A DNA stretch of 64,000 nucleotides from Adenophora triphylla var. japonica. Its lineage: Eukaryota > Streptophyta > Magnoliopsida > Asterales > Campanulaceae. Location: contig JAFEMH010002452.1 of assembly GCA_022495995.1 (NCBI GenBank), positions 124,001-188,000 of the forward strand. Direction: 5' to 3'. Below the pieces are notes generated by a model. It did no database searches and was not told the DNA's origin. It worked only from the letters and a program-made list of their open reading frames with translations. A program made the translations under genes and the position numbers. This document shows, piece after piece, positions 35,006-45,149 of the stretch (positions are counted from its first letter, which is position 1; each line of letters begins with the position of its first letter).

Positions 35006-35351
35006 CTCATTTGCCATCTGCAGAAAAAAATCTGCAGTAACCAAAGTTGCTGTCCAAGTGGAGTTCTCACTCCACTTTCTCAACAAAACCTGTACAAAAA
35101 CATGTCGAAACACTAACCATGCAGTTATATGTCATCACAAACCATTTTGGCCCATTTTCAGCCCCAATTTCAAGCAAAAAACTGCCCGGAGGCTCAAGTA
35201 ATATGCAAATTCATAAACTAGAAAAGCAAATAAAACAGTAATACATTGTTTTCGCCCCATCGGCGCCCATATAAAACGAAAAACAAATAAAATGTGCATA
35301 AAAAAGTGTTCATTGTTTGTTTCCTGCCTCCTAGGTCAATTCTAAGGAATC

Positions 35352-37943
35352 TTAAGCCTCCGACTCCTCGTCGCTGCTCCGCTCGTAGAAGCTAGGATCC
35401 CTCATCAAGTCCTCCGTGTCACTCACATCAGAAAGATTCACGTTCACGTGCTCGTACTCGGCTAACTGCTCCAGGATGCTGGTGTTGGGTCCTTGTCCCC
35501 GAGGCATGGCATTAGAGGAATACTCTGAGGCCGAGAAGGTGGATGCCGTGCTCCCCACGTGCCTTCTTTTGCGCACGGGCTCCTGCATATTAGCCCCAGC
35601 CCTGGAAGCGCATGCCAACTTCCTCAGAAGGGACCGGCACACGTCTTTCCAGCCCCTGTTCTGCCTGACCAAGCCGTCATAAGAACGAGCAGGAACCTGA
35701 GAGAAAAGAGAAGAAAAACTCCAAAAATCTCAGGAAAATCTTAGAATTGCAAAAAGTAAAGAAATCCGAAAAAGGGAAAAGACCCTAAAGTGTACTCACA
35801 GTGTTGTCAGGCAGCAGAGTATACTGGGGCTCCCTCGTGTCAGGAACAGGTATCCTGAACCTCCTCGGTACCCCATTGACCACATAGGAGAGGTGAGCAG
35901 GAGGCATCGGCGGGTCAGTAGGCTCAGCTTCCCCATAGCCCTGAGTGACAACCAGCTTCACTAGCTTCTGTGGCATCCTCAACCGCCGCTCCACGAAGGT
36001 GGCATACGAGGTAGCCAAGTCAAAGTACTCCACGGACGCCACGCCAGCCTGGTACCTAGCAATATCATCCTCTGACCAGTCCCTGGGCTGCAGCATCCGT
36101 GCTGGAGGATCGTGAGGAGTGATGGCATCCAATGGAGGGACATGGCCATGCTGCCTAGAGAAACGGTCCCCCAAGTAAATGACATCACATGTCAGGCCCG
36201 TCAGCCACCTCCTCTGCCTAGTCGCCTCCACGGCATCCGCTAGCAGCACCTCCAAGTACCTCCCCCAAGGGTAGAAGTCCACTCCCTCATGTCCATCCAT
36301 GTTGATGATTGGTCTCACCATCTTATAGTCAAAAGTGATCCGGGTCTTCCCGGTGAACTTGTCTCTCGCATCTCCCCTCCAACGGATCATGGCCGGGAAG
36401 ATCTCCGGATCACTCTGCTGGTTCCACGGAAAGAACCCAATCACCTCGCAAAACCAGACATGCATGTTCAAAACACAAAAGGGTCATTTCTCTCATAAAA
36501 AGTCTCAAGACAGAAAATAAAAGAGAAGAGAGACTACCTCAAGCACAAAAGAGAAGCAGTCCATAGAGGCAGCCTTGTTCCGGTTGTACAAGTCTAAGGA
36601 GAAGTAAAGCTACGCCAATCCGGCCTCACCCCAAGAGACCGCTCCAACCTCATCCAGATTCTCCAAAGAATCAAGCAAGCAAACCATAGCCAGTGTCCCA
36701 GAGTTGGCAAAGATGGTGACCGACAACATCAACCACAAGAAAGCTCTCGCGAGCTGGTGGGCGGTCACCTCGTTGGCGGCAAATCCTTGCAAGCAATTCT
36801 AGACCGCGACCTCCAAATTCCTCGTCTCCATCCAGAGTCCCTTAGGACTGAGGTCAAACCCAACCAGAGCCCTGAACTCCTCTGCCGTGATGTGGTCCCT
36901 CCAAGTCACAGGTCTCCCAGTGAACTGCAAGCCAGTGATAGCAGTAAAGTCGGCTGGCATCACCGTAATCTCCCCCCAGCTAAGGTGAAAGCTGTGGGTG
37001 GTGTCCCACCAGAACTCTGAGAGGGCCTGGACCAGCCCCTTGCTCTTGGAGGTCACGTGAATACCTCTGCCAATGGCATCAATAAACAAATCAAGGCCGG
37101 TAGCCATTACCAGCTGCTTGGGGTTCACCCCATCCTTCTCAAAGTTGGGCATCCTCTCCCATAGCTTCATAGCGACCTTCGAAGGTCCCCTCGACTTGTT
37201 CTCCTGTAGGAAAACACAACAAAATGTGTCAGTCCTTCATCTCATCTCAAAAAGCACGCATATATTCAAAAGTGCACATATTTTCAAAGAAAAGCATTCA
37301 TAAAAGATTTCTAGCACCTTTTACCTAGAAAACGTGTCTTTCATCACTTGAAACACGCCGTGTCAAGCACATTGCTCCCAGAAACACAAAAATTCAAAAT
37401 TCGTTGCACATAAGCTTCAATTTTTCAAAATGGCATGCATGAATCCTTTTCATCGTCCAAAATCCCGTTTTCTCATCCATGATCAAGAATTGACCTAGTT
37501 CTAGCACATTCAAGGACTCCGTCATATTTCAGACATGATTTTTCTTACTTTATTTTTGAAAAAATGGGTCATTCTCATTATTTTTCAAATAAATTGCACA
37601 TGCATGTTCATTTATCTCCTTAGCCTCATAGGTTAATCATCAAAATTCCAAAACCATCAGCAAAAATCCTAGGAAAATTCGAAAAATTCCTAAAAATCGG
37701 GTCAAGCCCTAAGTCAATCAAAATTCAATCAAAATTTACGAAATCAAGCAAATCAAGAATGCTTACCCCAACTGATTGAGGTTTCGTTGATTTGTGTTCT
37801 CCCCTACCGAGATAAAGCTCCGATGGAGGCGTAATGAAGTCATACTTCCTCTCCGTGCGAACGAGATCCTTCCTCCTCCTTCTAGCGGCTTCGGATATGT
37901 TCCTCCGTGCTTTCCTAGGCATCGGGTTCCCTTCCGGATCCAT
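35352..37943 (-). pseudogene. antisense spliced PMD gene of element D
   Basis: Best-preserved copy of the PMD gene, antisense to D. Exon 1 37943-37767 (starts MDPEGNPMPRKARR, basic), donor GTAAGC; intron 1 ends CCTACAG at 37204. Exon 2 37203-36538, with LVQALSEFWWDTTHSFHLSW; donor GTAGTC. Exon 3 about 36456-35800 starts CEVIGFFPWNQQ and has DVIYLGDRFSRQHG; donor GTGAGT. Intron 3 35799-35697 ends TCTCAG; exon 4 35696-35352, with an acidic serine-rich tail (DVSDTEDL, SSDEESEA). Two TAG stops in exon 2 (36799 and 36610). The acceptor of intron 2 reads AT where C has AG. Domain: aminotransferase-like plant mobile domain; molecular role unknown. Confidence 0.75.
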
Positions 37944-38339
37944 CCTAAATCAAGAGAAGCAAGGGAATTGAAGGATTTTGAAAATTCTTTCTCTTCTCTC
38001 TCTCTCTTCCTCGGCAGCAGGTGGGCGGCAATGGTGCCCAATGCCCGTTCCAATCCAGTTTTAAATAATCTGGTGAAATTAAACTTCTAGCCGAACGGCC
38101 TCTTTTGCCCTCATCTCATGTCGGGCGGCCTCTTTTGCTCTGAGCAGAAATTACATCTTTGCCCCTGGACTTTCCACTTGGGCATATAATTCATGTTATT
38201 TCTTAACTAAAGTAACGTTGTTTTCCCAAAGGATATCCGTTATCTCTAAAACAAATAGACTTTCCTCCCGAGTTGCCTCCGTTACTTCCGTTATAAGGGA
38301 ATACACTAGGTGACAACCTCCGAATTGTCAAAATCCAAA

Positions 38340-38590
38340 CTTTAGCTACCTCTATCTCACAGATTAAGAAGTACGCTCAAGTTCTCCCAACTTTAGCTAC
38401 CTCTATCTCACAGATTGAGAAGTACGCTCAAGTTCTCCAAACTCTAGCTACCTCTATCTCACAGATTGAGAAGTACGCTCAAGTTCTCCAAACTTTAGCT
38501 ACCTCTATCTCACAGATTGAGAAGTACGCTCAAGTTCTCCAAACTTTAGCTACCTCTATCTCACAGATTGAGAAGTAAAGTTTCCCAACT
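38340..38590. repeat. 51-52-bp tandem array, 3' region of D
   Basis: Five copies with TTTAGCTACCTCTATCTCAC and GAGAAGTACGCTCAAGTTCT. Confidence 0.9.
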
Positions 38591-38639
38591 TTAGCTACCT
38601 CTATCTTCTCGATAGCGACATAAGCTTTAGTTTCTTCAG

Positions 38640-38770
38640 GCGACAACCTCCATTAATTGTCAAATCAGGTGACAACCTCCATTAATTGTCAATCAGGTGA
38701 CAACCTCCATTAATTGTCAACCAGGTGACAACCTCCATTAATTGTCAATCAGGTGACTCCTCCATTAATC
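38640..38770. repeat. 27-28-bp tandem array, 3' region of D
   Basis: Five copies of AGGTGACAACCTCCATTAAT plus TGTCAA; each holds the dyad TTGACAATTAAT / ATTAATTGTCAA. Confidence 0.9.
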
Positions 38771-39577
38771 GTCAAAACCTCAAGGATCCTAGACACTATT
38801 CCTAACTATCTAGTGAGACTTGAACTACGACCAAGGCTTGATTCCTCCGGGATACGTAGGTAGCCTTTCATAATGGTCCAGCCATCTGACCGCAATGGTC
38901 ACCCTTTTCATTCATCACTCCTCAGTGGTGAAGTAGCCCCTCATAGAGGTCTAAATATCCGACCACATCGGTCACCTCCTTTATCTAGCATATTCCCAGT
39001 AGGATCAGTCACTTGACCTCCCAGGTCACTTTCCCTTCTATTTCCCCAGTAAGAGACCAGTTTCTCTTCGCCATTCCCCAGTGGATTCCTGAACTACGGC
39101 CTGGCTTGATTCCTTCGGGATACGTAGGTAGCCTAGTTTAGGTTCAGCCAATCTATCACATATGACACCCCTTTCCCCAGTTGATATATTCCAAACTACG
39201 ATTATGGCTTGATTCCCACACGGGATATGTAGGTAGCCTTCCAAAGGTTCAGCCACTCGACCACCTTGGTCACCCAATCCGTCTCGGCATTCGCCAGATC
39301 GGATCCTTTTCTATCGACAACCCCACTTGCCTTGTAAGTGACGTTGCCGAGGGGCTTCTGTAAGTATCCAAATCTGGCTCATGCCTTCCAGTTAAGTTTC
39401 CCGGCAATTCCCCGGACTTTCCTAATGTTCAGGGGCAATTCGGGAAATTTTCCAAACCATCCGAGGGGCGAAGGACTTGCTAGGAATTAAAATTCCACAT
39501 AGTCCTTTGGTGGAAAATCCCTTCTAGAAGGCCACCTTGCATGGTTCTAGAAATGAGCTGAGTCATTTCAGGATAAA

Positions 39578-39650
39578 ACCGCACGGCCTCATTTGCCATG
39601 CTGTTACAGCCGCACGGCTTCATTAGCTGCAGCCAGACTGCCTATAAATA
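39578..39650 (+). promoter_or_regulatory. palindrome pair and TATA box of D's LTR
   Basis: ACCGCACGGC and GCCGCACGGC followed by CTATAAATA at 39642. Confidence 0.6.
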
Positions 39651-40587
39651 GAGACCTCCTCTATTCATTTTTGGGGGGGATTTTTGAGTATTGTTATGCT
39701 GCCAAAATACCACCACGAAATTCTAGAGAGTTGAGAGTGATAAAAACCACCTCCCTCCTCATCAAAACCTCCAAAAGTTGGTCCCTTCCCTAGGCAAACT
39801 TTAAAGAGAATGAGGACACCACCATTGGTAACCTCTCATCCCCTTTATCTTGCATTATTCCACATAAAGTTGCATCCTTTGCATTAAAAAATCATTCTTT
39901 GCATCAAAGAAGCATCCTTTGCAATCAAGTAGCATCCTTTGCACTTAAAATGTCATCTTTTTCATTAAAAGTGTCATCTTTAGCTTCAACATGCATCCCC
40001 CATGTCCCTCATGGTTGGATCTCTCTCCTAGGATTGCCTAGTGACCTTTTTAAGGCACAAAAGGGCATAGGATGAGCATAAAGATCCAATCTTTATACCC
40101 CTCCCCTAGTCCCCTTGGTACTTGGAGCATCTCTTGGAGCGAGATGGTGTAAAGGTCCTATCTTTACATCATTTCTTCCATCTAAAGATGCCATAGACGG
40201 ATTCTCCTTTAGAAAAGGATGAACCCTAGCCACATATCTCCGATCATCACTTGAGACGAGCATAAATGTCCCGAAAGAGTCCGAATTGTCTCAAGATGTA
40301 GGATTGATAGGCAAAGGTCATTCCTTTCTAAAGAGTCTCATCCTTGGACTCTAAAACGGCGTCCCTATCTTGATCACATGTGACCCAAGGTCTCATCATG
40401 ATGATCATAAGTCCAAGATGAGAATGGGACCAAAGTCCCTAATACATAAAAATCCAAGGAATCCCGAGCGATAATCAACTCATGGTTTATATGTCCGGAA
40501 GACCACTTGGTACATTCCCTCCTTTTCAAAACACACATCCCACACACGAAAATACTAAGGCAAGTATGAAAAGCGGATCCTGGAAGA

Positions 40588-40658
40588 CTTGCTTCGGCAA
40601 GGTTCTTTGGGTGAACGACGATCCGTTCTTCCCAAAGGGTAACTTAACCTCCGGACCC
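40588..40658 (+). promoter_or_regulatory. two-hairpin RNA element in LTR of D
   Basis: CTTGC-TTCG-GCAAG (40588-40601), CTTTGGG (40605-40611) with CCCAAAG (40631-40637), then GTAACTTAACCTCCGGACCC (40639-40658). Confidence 0.7.
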
Positions 40659-40834
40659 AAATCCTTTTTTTCAAAGTTTTGAGGAAATCAAAATGGCGTG
40701 GCGACTCCGTTTTTCAAATTAAATCGGACGTTTCCAAACTGATGTGAGGCGGTGATTCCCCTTACACGAGAAAGTGGTTCCAAAAATAAATAAACAAAAA
40801 AGGAGAACCGCTTATCTTGGGCACCACATTCACA

Positions 40835-41136
40835 ACTTGGTAGAAGTCGAGACAACTCCGATGGTACATAGGGAACCCCGAAGGCAAAAAGGGAGGATTT
40901 TTATTGTTGGATGTGGCTCGTTTCTTCATGGCTGGACCTGTTGCGTTGAGGTGGGCGCCCCACATAGTGTGAGGCGAGCGCCTGGGAGGCAGAAGGTGGA
41001 GACGTGGCTTGTTGGTTTGAGGCGGCCGCATGGTTCTTCATGGGGCAGGCGTATCGAACTCCGTAGGCACATCTTGGCATAGCACAAAGTCAGGCGGGCT
41101 CCTGGTGCTTAGTGGGGCGGGCGCCTCAAGGCACAG
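40835..41136. other. spacer between elements D and C
   Basis: 302 bp not matching any element here. It repeats GC-rich words such as GGGCGCC, GCGAGCGCCT and GGGCGGGCGCCTC. No gene. It may be host DNA or a piece of an older element. The five bases before C are CACAG; the matching duplication cannot be tested because C's other end is broken. Confidence 0.4.
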
Positions 41137-41400
41137 TGAAATTACCCAGGATTTCGTGCGGACGTGAAACGCGGTTGTCTTTCGCGGAGGGTTGGAGTCT
41201 GAGACCTCGCTTTTCGGGAAGGAAGAGGAGTCGCCACGCGGTTTTTGTATTTTTAGCCCCAACGTTGAGAAACGGCTTTAGTGAAAATGGTGTCGTTTTT
41301 ATTGGTAGCAAAAACTTAGGAAAATGCTTTAAAAGTAGGGGGTCATTTTTATTGGTAGCAAAAATGAGTAAAAAGCTTTTTTGGGTACCAGAGATTGTTA

Positions 41401-41468
41401 GGTTCGGAGGTCACATTACGTTTCGGGAAGAGTATTACGTGATCACCCGAAATGCCTCGTATGACGAG
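41401..41468 (-). promoter_or_regulatory. two-hairpin RNA element in 3' LTR of C
   Basis: Sense RNA: CTCGT-CAT-ACGAG, then TTTCGGG with CCCGAAA, then GTAATGTGACCTCCGAACC. Confidence 0.65.
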
Positions 41469-42710
41469 TCTTTCTACCTTTCTCAAAAATAGGTGCGTGT
41501 GTGTGTGTGTGTTTGCATTTTTTGAAATGGGGGCTTGAATGACAAGCTTAATCTTGGTTTGAATGTCAAACGTTGATTAGGTGACTTTGTTTGAAAAGGC
41601 AAGCGTTTGAATGACAAACGTCGATTTTGGAAGTTTTTAGGAAAAGTGGCGCGAATGCTGATTTTATCTGTTTATCTTAAGTGTCAAATGTTGACTTTTA
41701 AGAAAAGAGCGTTTGAATGTCAAACGTCGGATTTTGAGTTTTGAAGATGAGCGTTTGGATGCCAAACGTCATTTCGCGCGTTTTGAAAGAGAGTTCGAAG
41801 GTCGAACTCCGGTTTTGAACCGGGTGTATCATTGTTAACGATTTTATGGGAAAAACGTATTAAATGATTTTGAGTGTCAAATGGCAGCTTTTAAGTTTGA
41901 AGATGAGCGTTTGGATGCCAAACATCATTACATTGTTAACGATTTTACTGTAAAAACGTATTAAATGACATGCAATCAACGAATCGGGTTGCGACTCGGA
42001 CTTTGAAAAGTAAACACTATCACGATCCAAACGGGTCGGACTTGTAAATGACAGTATTTAAAGTGCGGTATCAACGGAATCAAACGATCCGGAATCTTAA
42101 ATGACGATCGACGAGCCAAACGACTCGGAATTGTAAATGACGATCGACGAGCCAAACGACTCGGAATGGTAAATTTGCGTAAAAGTTAATGACGTTCGAC
42201 GGATCAAAAAGTCCGGAATTGTAAATGACAGAAATTTAAATGAAGATCGATGGATCGATCGATTCGGAATTGTAAATGACATAAAAGTAAACGGAACGGG
42301 GTCGGAACGCCGTTTTAACCCGAGATTACTTCTCTTACGGGAAGAGAAGAGGATCTAGGGGCTAAAACGTATCGGACCACGTTAGATGGAGGTGTCTACA
42401 TTTCAACGATGTTCGTCCGAAATGGTTATAGCGACTGGCGCGTAAACCGAGGCAGAACGAGAGATTAGAGAGAGGGAGTTATACCTATGGCTAGGGTTAA
42501 CTCCTTTCGCTTGGGGGGTGTATACGGGATACGAAAAGTGGTTTGGGATGGTGTTTCGAGATGGCGGGGGGCGTATTTGATCAAAATACGTAGTTTTCAC
42601 GCAAAATGAGGTAAAATCGAGCTTGGGAAGGGGGAGAACCAATTTAGGCCGTGAGTTTCTTGGTGAAAGGGGTGAATTTTTGTTCTTACAAATGGCTTTG
42701 ACAGCCCTTC

Positions 42711-42842
42711 TATTTATAGGTGAAATTTCAGCATGAGTCCGGCCGGACTTAGCTTGAAATCCAGGGGGGTTTTGTGAAACTTTGGAAATTGGAGGGACTT
42801 GCTGGCAATTTCTGAGAGTCTGCAAAGGAGTCCGACCGGACT
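42711..42842 (-). promoter_or_regulatory. TATA box and palindrome pair of C's LTR
   Basis: In minus sense AGTCCGGTCGGACT (42829-42842) and AGTCCGGCCGGACT (42736-42749) precede CTATAAATA (42711-42719); the second is 16 bases upstream of it, as in P. Confidence 0.65.
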
Positions 42843-43244
42843 TGGACTGCATACCAGGGGTATTTTAGTCTTTTCTCCTTGATTTTTGATTGAAGGGTGA
42901 CTAGAGGGAGGTGGCATGTGTGCCACGTGTCCCATGACTCACCAGCCTTGTGGGAGTTCGCGCCCGGATCTCGGTTTTGTCCATTTTTAAATAACAGTCC
43001 GGAAAATGTCCGAAATGCCCCCGGAAAGTGCCGGAAAGTGCGTTTTTCAGGGAAAGTCGTACTTTCACTTGCGATGACGTGTATTAAGTATGCTTTGATG
43101 TCGGGATGCACGAGGCAGTCCCGGGACGTCTCGTTGGCATGGCAACGGGGAGCTTAACGGGTTCCGGTTAACCTGGAGCGGGCCAGTTAACAGATTTCGA
43201 TTAACTTTTAACGGATTTTAACGATCCGGATTTGGGTACTTACA

Positions 43245-43258
43245 GTTAGCCCCTCAGC
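43245..43258 (-). other. polypurine tract of element C
   Basis: Minus strand GCTGAGGGGCTAAC directly before the 3' LTR. Confidence 0.7.
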
Positions 43259-43519
43259 GACGTCTCTTTCGAAAGAAGTGGGGTCGTTGAAAAAAGATAA
43301 GGATCCAAATCGGGATGCCTTACTTTGGAAGACCTTGGCGGTCAGCTGGCTGGACCCTTAGCGAAAGGATTCCTACGTATCTCGAGCGGGAATCAAGCCG
43401 ATCGTAGTTCATAGGTGCAAGGAGCCGCGCGTGGGGACCTTGACCTGAGCGAGACTGATGGGAGGCGTCTAAACCTGAATGAGACCATTGCGAGGCGTCT
43501 GAACCTGGGATTTCTGTAA

Positions 43520-43840
43520 CCTTCGAGGGCGTGTGGCGCCTCAGACCAGAGTTGCTGGAGCTTACGAGGGCGTGTGGTGCCTCAAACCGGAGTTGCTGAA
43601 CATATGAGGGTGTGTGGTGCCTCAAACCGGAGTTGCTGGAGCTTACGAGGGCGTGTGGTGCCTCAAACCGGAGTTGCTGAAATATGCGAGGGCGTGTGGC
43701 GCCTCAAACCGGAGTGGCTAGAACATACGAGGGCGTGTGGCACCTTAAACCGGAGTTGGTGAATCATACGAGGGCGTGTGGCGCCTCAAATTGGAGATGC
43801 TGATACTTTCGAGGGCGTGTGGCACCTCAGACCGGAGTCA
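43520..43840. repeat. 41-bp tandem array, 3' region of C
   Basis: About eight copies with GAGGGCGTGTGGCGCCTCAA and ACCGGAGTTGCTG. Confidence 0.9.
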
Positions 43841-44329
43841 ACGAGGATACGCTTATCCTGAGATGAAGGCATTCGTGCCTTGGGTGCTGGGCTTACAATG
43901 ACGGCCAGGTTCATCCGGCTGGGGATAGAGTGGCAACGATGGGAATGGTTGTGGTAAACTGGCGTTATTAACAACACAGAAGGATTGACGTTCTAACGAC
44001 GGGGTTAGGAACGGGATGTGGTCTCGGGAGAGACTGACACATTGCTGGGGAAAAACATCCAGAGTTCTGACAGGGTCAGTTAGGAACTGAGGGGCTAATT
44101 GACGTTTCTTCCTTAGACGGATAGTCTTAGGATCCTGCTGGGGAGGAATGTTCGGGCTTACGGTATCGACCAAAGAGGGATTGGTTTGCGGACTTACCTT
44201 GATGGCCACTGTAGTTGGACGATCGGGCTTACGACTGGCGGCCGGGGAAGTGAACAATGGCGAAAACTGATAGAAATTTTTTACGTCAGGAGACGGAAAT
44301 GTGACTTGAATGTCCGGAGATAGAATGGA

Positions 44330-44545
44330 GCGTTTGAATGTCAAATGTCAACTGAGGATTGAGTTTAACGTCTGGAGACGGAATTGTAACTGGAATGTCC
44401 GAAGACATGATTGAGCGTTTGAATGTCAAACGTCAACTGAGGATTGAATTTAACGTCTGGAGACGGAATTGTGACTGGAATGTCCGGAGACATGATTGAG
44501 CGTTTGAATGTCAAACGTCAACTGAGGATTGAATTTAACGTCTAG
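44330..44545. repeat. 85-90-bp tandem repeat, 3' region of C
   Basis: Two and a half copies with GAGCGTTTGAATGTCAAACG and GGAATGTCCG(G/A)AGACATGA; each has the dyad CGTTTGA-ATG-TCAAACG. Confidence 0.85.
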
Positions 44546-44830
44546 AGACGGGCGTTAGTGAGGACTAACTGGGAATTTAACGTTTGGAGACGAGCATTAG
44601 TGAAAACTAACTGCGAATTTAACGTCTGGAGACGAGCGTTAGTGAAAACTAACTGGGAATTTAACGTCTGGAGACGAGCGTTAGTGAAAACTAACTGGGA
44701 ATTTAACGTCTGGAGACGAGCGTTAGTGAAAACTAACTGGGAATTTAACGTCTGGAGACGAACGTTAGTGAAAACTAACTGGGAATTTAACATCTAGAGA
44801 CGAGCATTAGTGAAAACTAACTGGGAATTG
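44540..44830. repeat. 42-bp tandem array, 3' region of C
   Basis: About seven copies with AACTGGGAATTTAACGTCTG and GAGACGAGCGTTAGTGAAA. Open on both strands only because the unit length is a multiple of three. Confidence 0.9.
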
Positions 44831-45149
44831 ATCCTCGGGGGATGGGGTGTTAGAAATGTCTACCTGGGGGAAATTTTACACTTTTGGGGGACCAAAAGGG
44901 GTAAAATTGAAACTGCGAGAAGCTGAGGGGCCAAAGTGGCAAGGAATCTTTCTGCTGCAGCAAGAGTCCGGCCGGACTTGGACTGAATTTGACCAGATTC
45001 AAATCAGCACCAAGGCCGACGCAAACCAGTCCATTTCCCCCATTAATTCCGATGGGAGAGGAGAGAAAAGAGAGAAAATTTTCACCCCAAATTGTGAGTT
45101 TTGCTCAAATTTATGAAGAAAAATTGCCATGGAAGGTGATTAGGAACCA

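Larger units (their letters stand above)
37944..39345. other. 3' noncoding region of element D with two minisatellites
   Basis: Contains palindromes GCCGAACGGC (38090-38099) and GTCGGGCGGC (38120-38129), 147-186 bases upstream of the PMD start. It also contains a 51-52-bp array (38340-38590), a 27-28-bp array (38640-38770), and three copies of the block GAACTACG...GGCTTGATTCC...GGATACGTAGGTAGCC (38820-38870, 39088-39133, 39190-39238). Confidence 0.75.
34794..39358 (+). mobile_element. element D, internal remnant (3' part only)
   Basis: Plus-oriented element as judged from its 3' LTR and polypurine tract (GCCGAGGGGCTTC, 39346-39358). The 5' LTR, gag, pol and DUF7745 gene are gone; the remnant begins in the spacer between the two antisense genes. 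It abuts B's LTR fragment at about 34793 in inverted orientation. Confidence 0.65.
39359..40834 (+). repeat. 3' LTR of element D
   Basis: 1,476 bp, TGTAAGTATCC to CATTCACA, preceded by the polypurine tract. Contains palindromes at 39578-39587 and 39609-39618, the TATA box CTATAAATA (39642-39650), short GCATCCTTTGCA repeats (39870-39935), the two-hairpin element (40588-40658) and the PBS-like TGGCGACTCCG (40699-40709). Its last 437 bp match B's LTR piece. Confidence 0.85.
41137..43244 (-). repeat. 3' LTR of element C
   Basis: 2,108 bp; in minus sense TGTAAGTACCC (43244) to GGGTAATTTCA (41137). Contains the two-hairpin element (41401-41468), the PBS-like GAGTCGCCA (41228-41236), TATA at 42711-42719 and palindromes at 42736-42749 and 42829-42842. 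Same family as P's LTR. Confidence 0.92.
43259..45149. other. 3' noncoding region of element C with three minisatellites
   Basis: Counterpart of P 29352-30785. Contains the GGATACGTAGGAATCC-type block (43365-43412), a 41-bp array (43520-43840), an 85-90-bp repeat (44330-44545), a 42-bp array (44540-44830) and the palindrome AGTCCGGCCGGACT (44965-44978), 172 bases before the PMD start. Confidence 0.75.

Noticed and set aside
44558..44797. Long open frames on both strands with peptide repeats
   Set aside because: They come from a 42-bp tandem array, whose unit is a multiple of three; no protein family.
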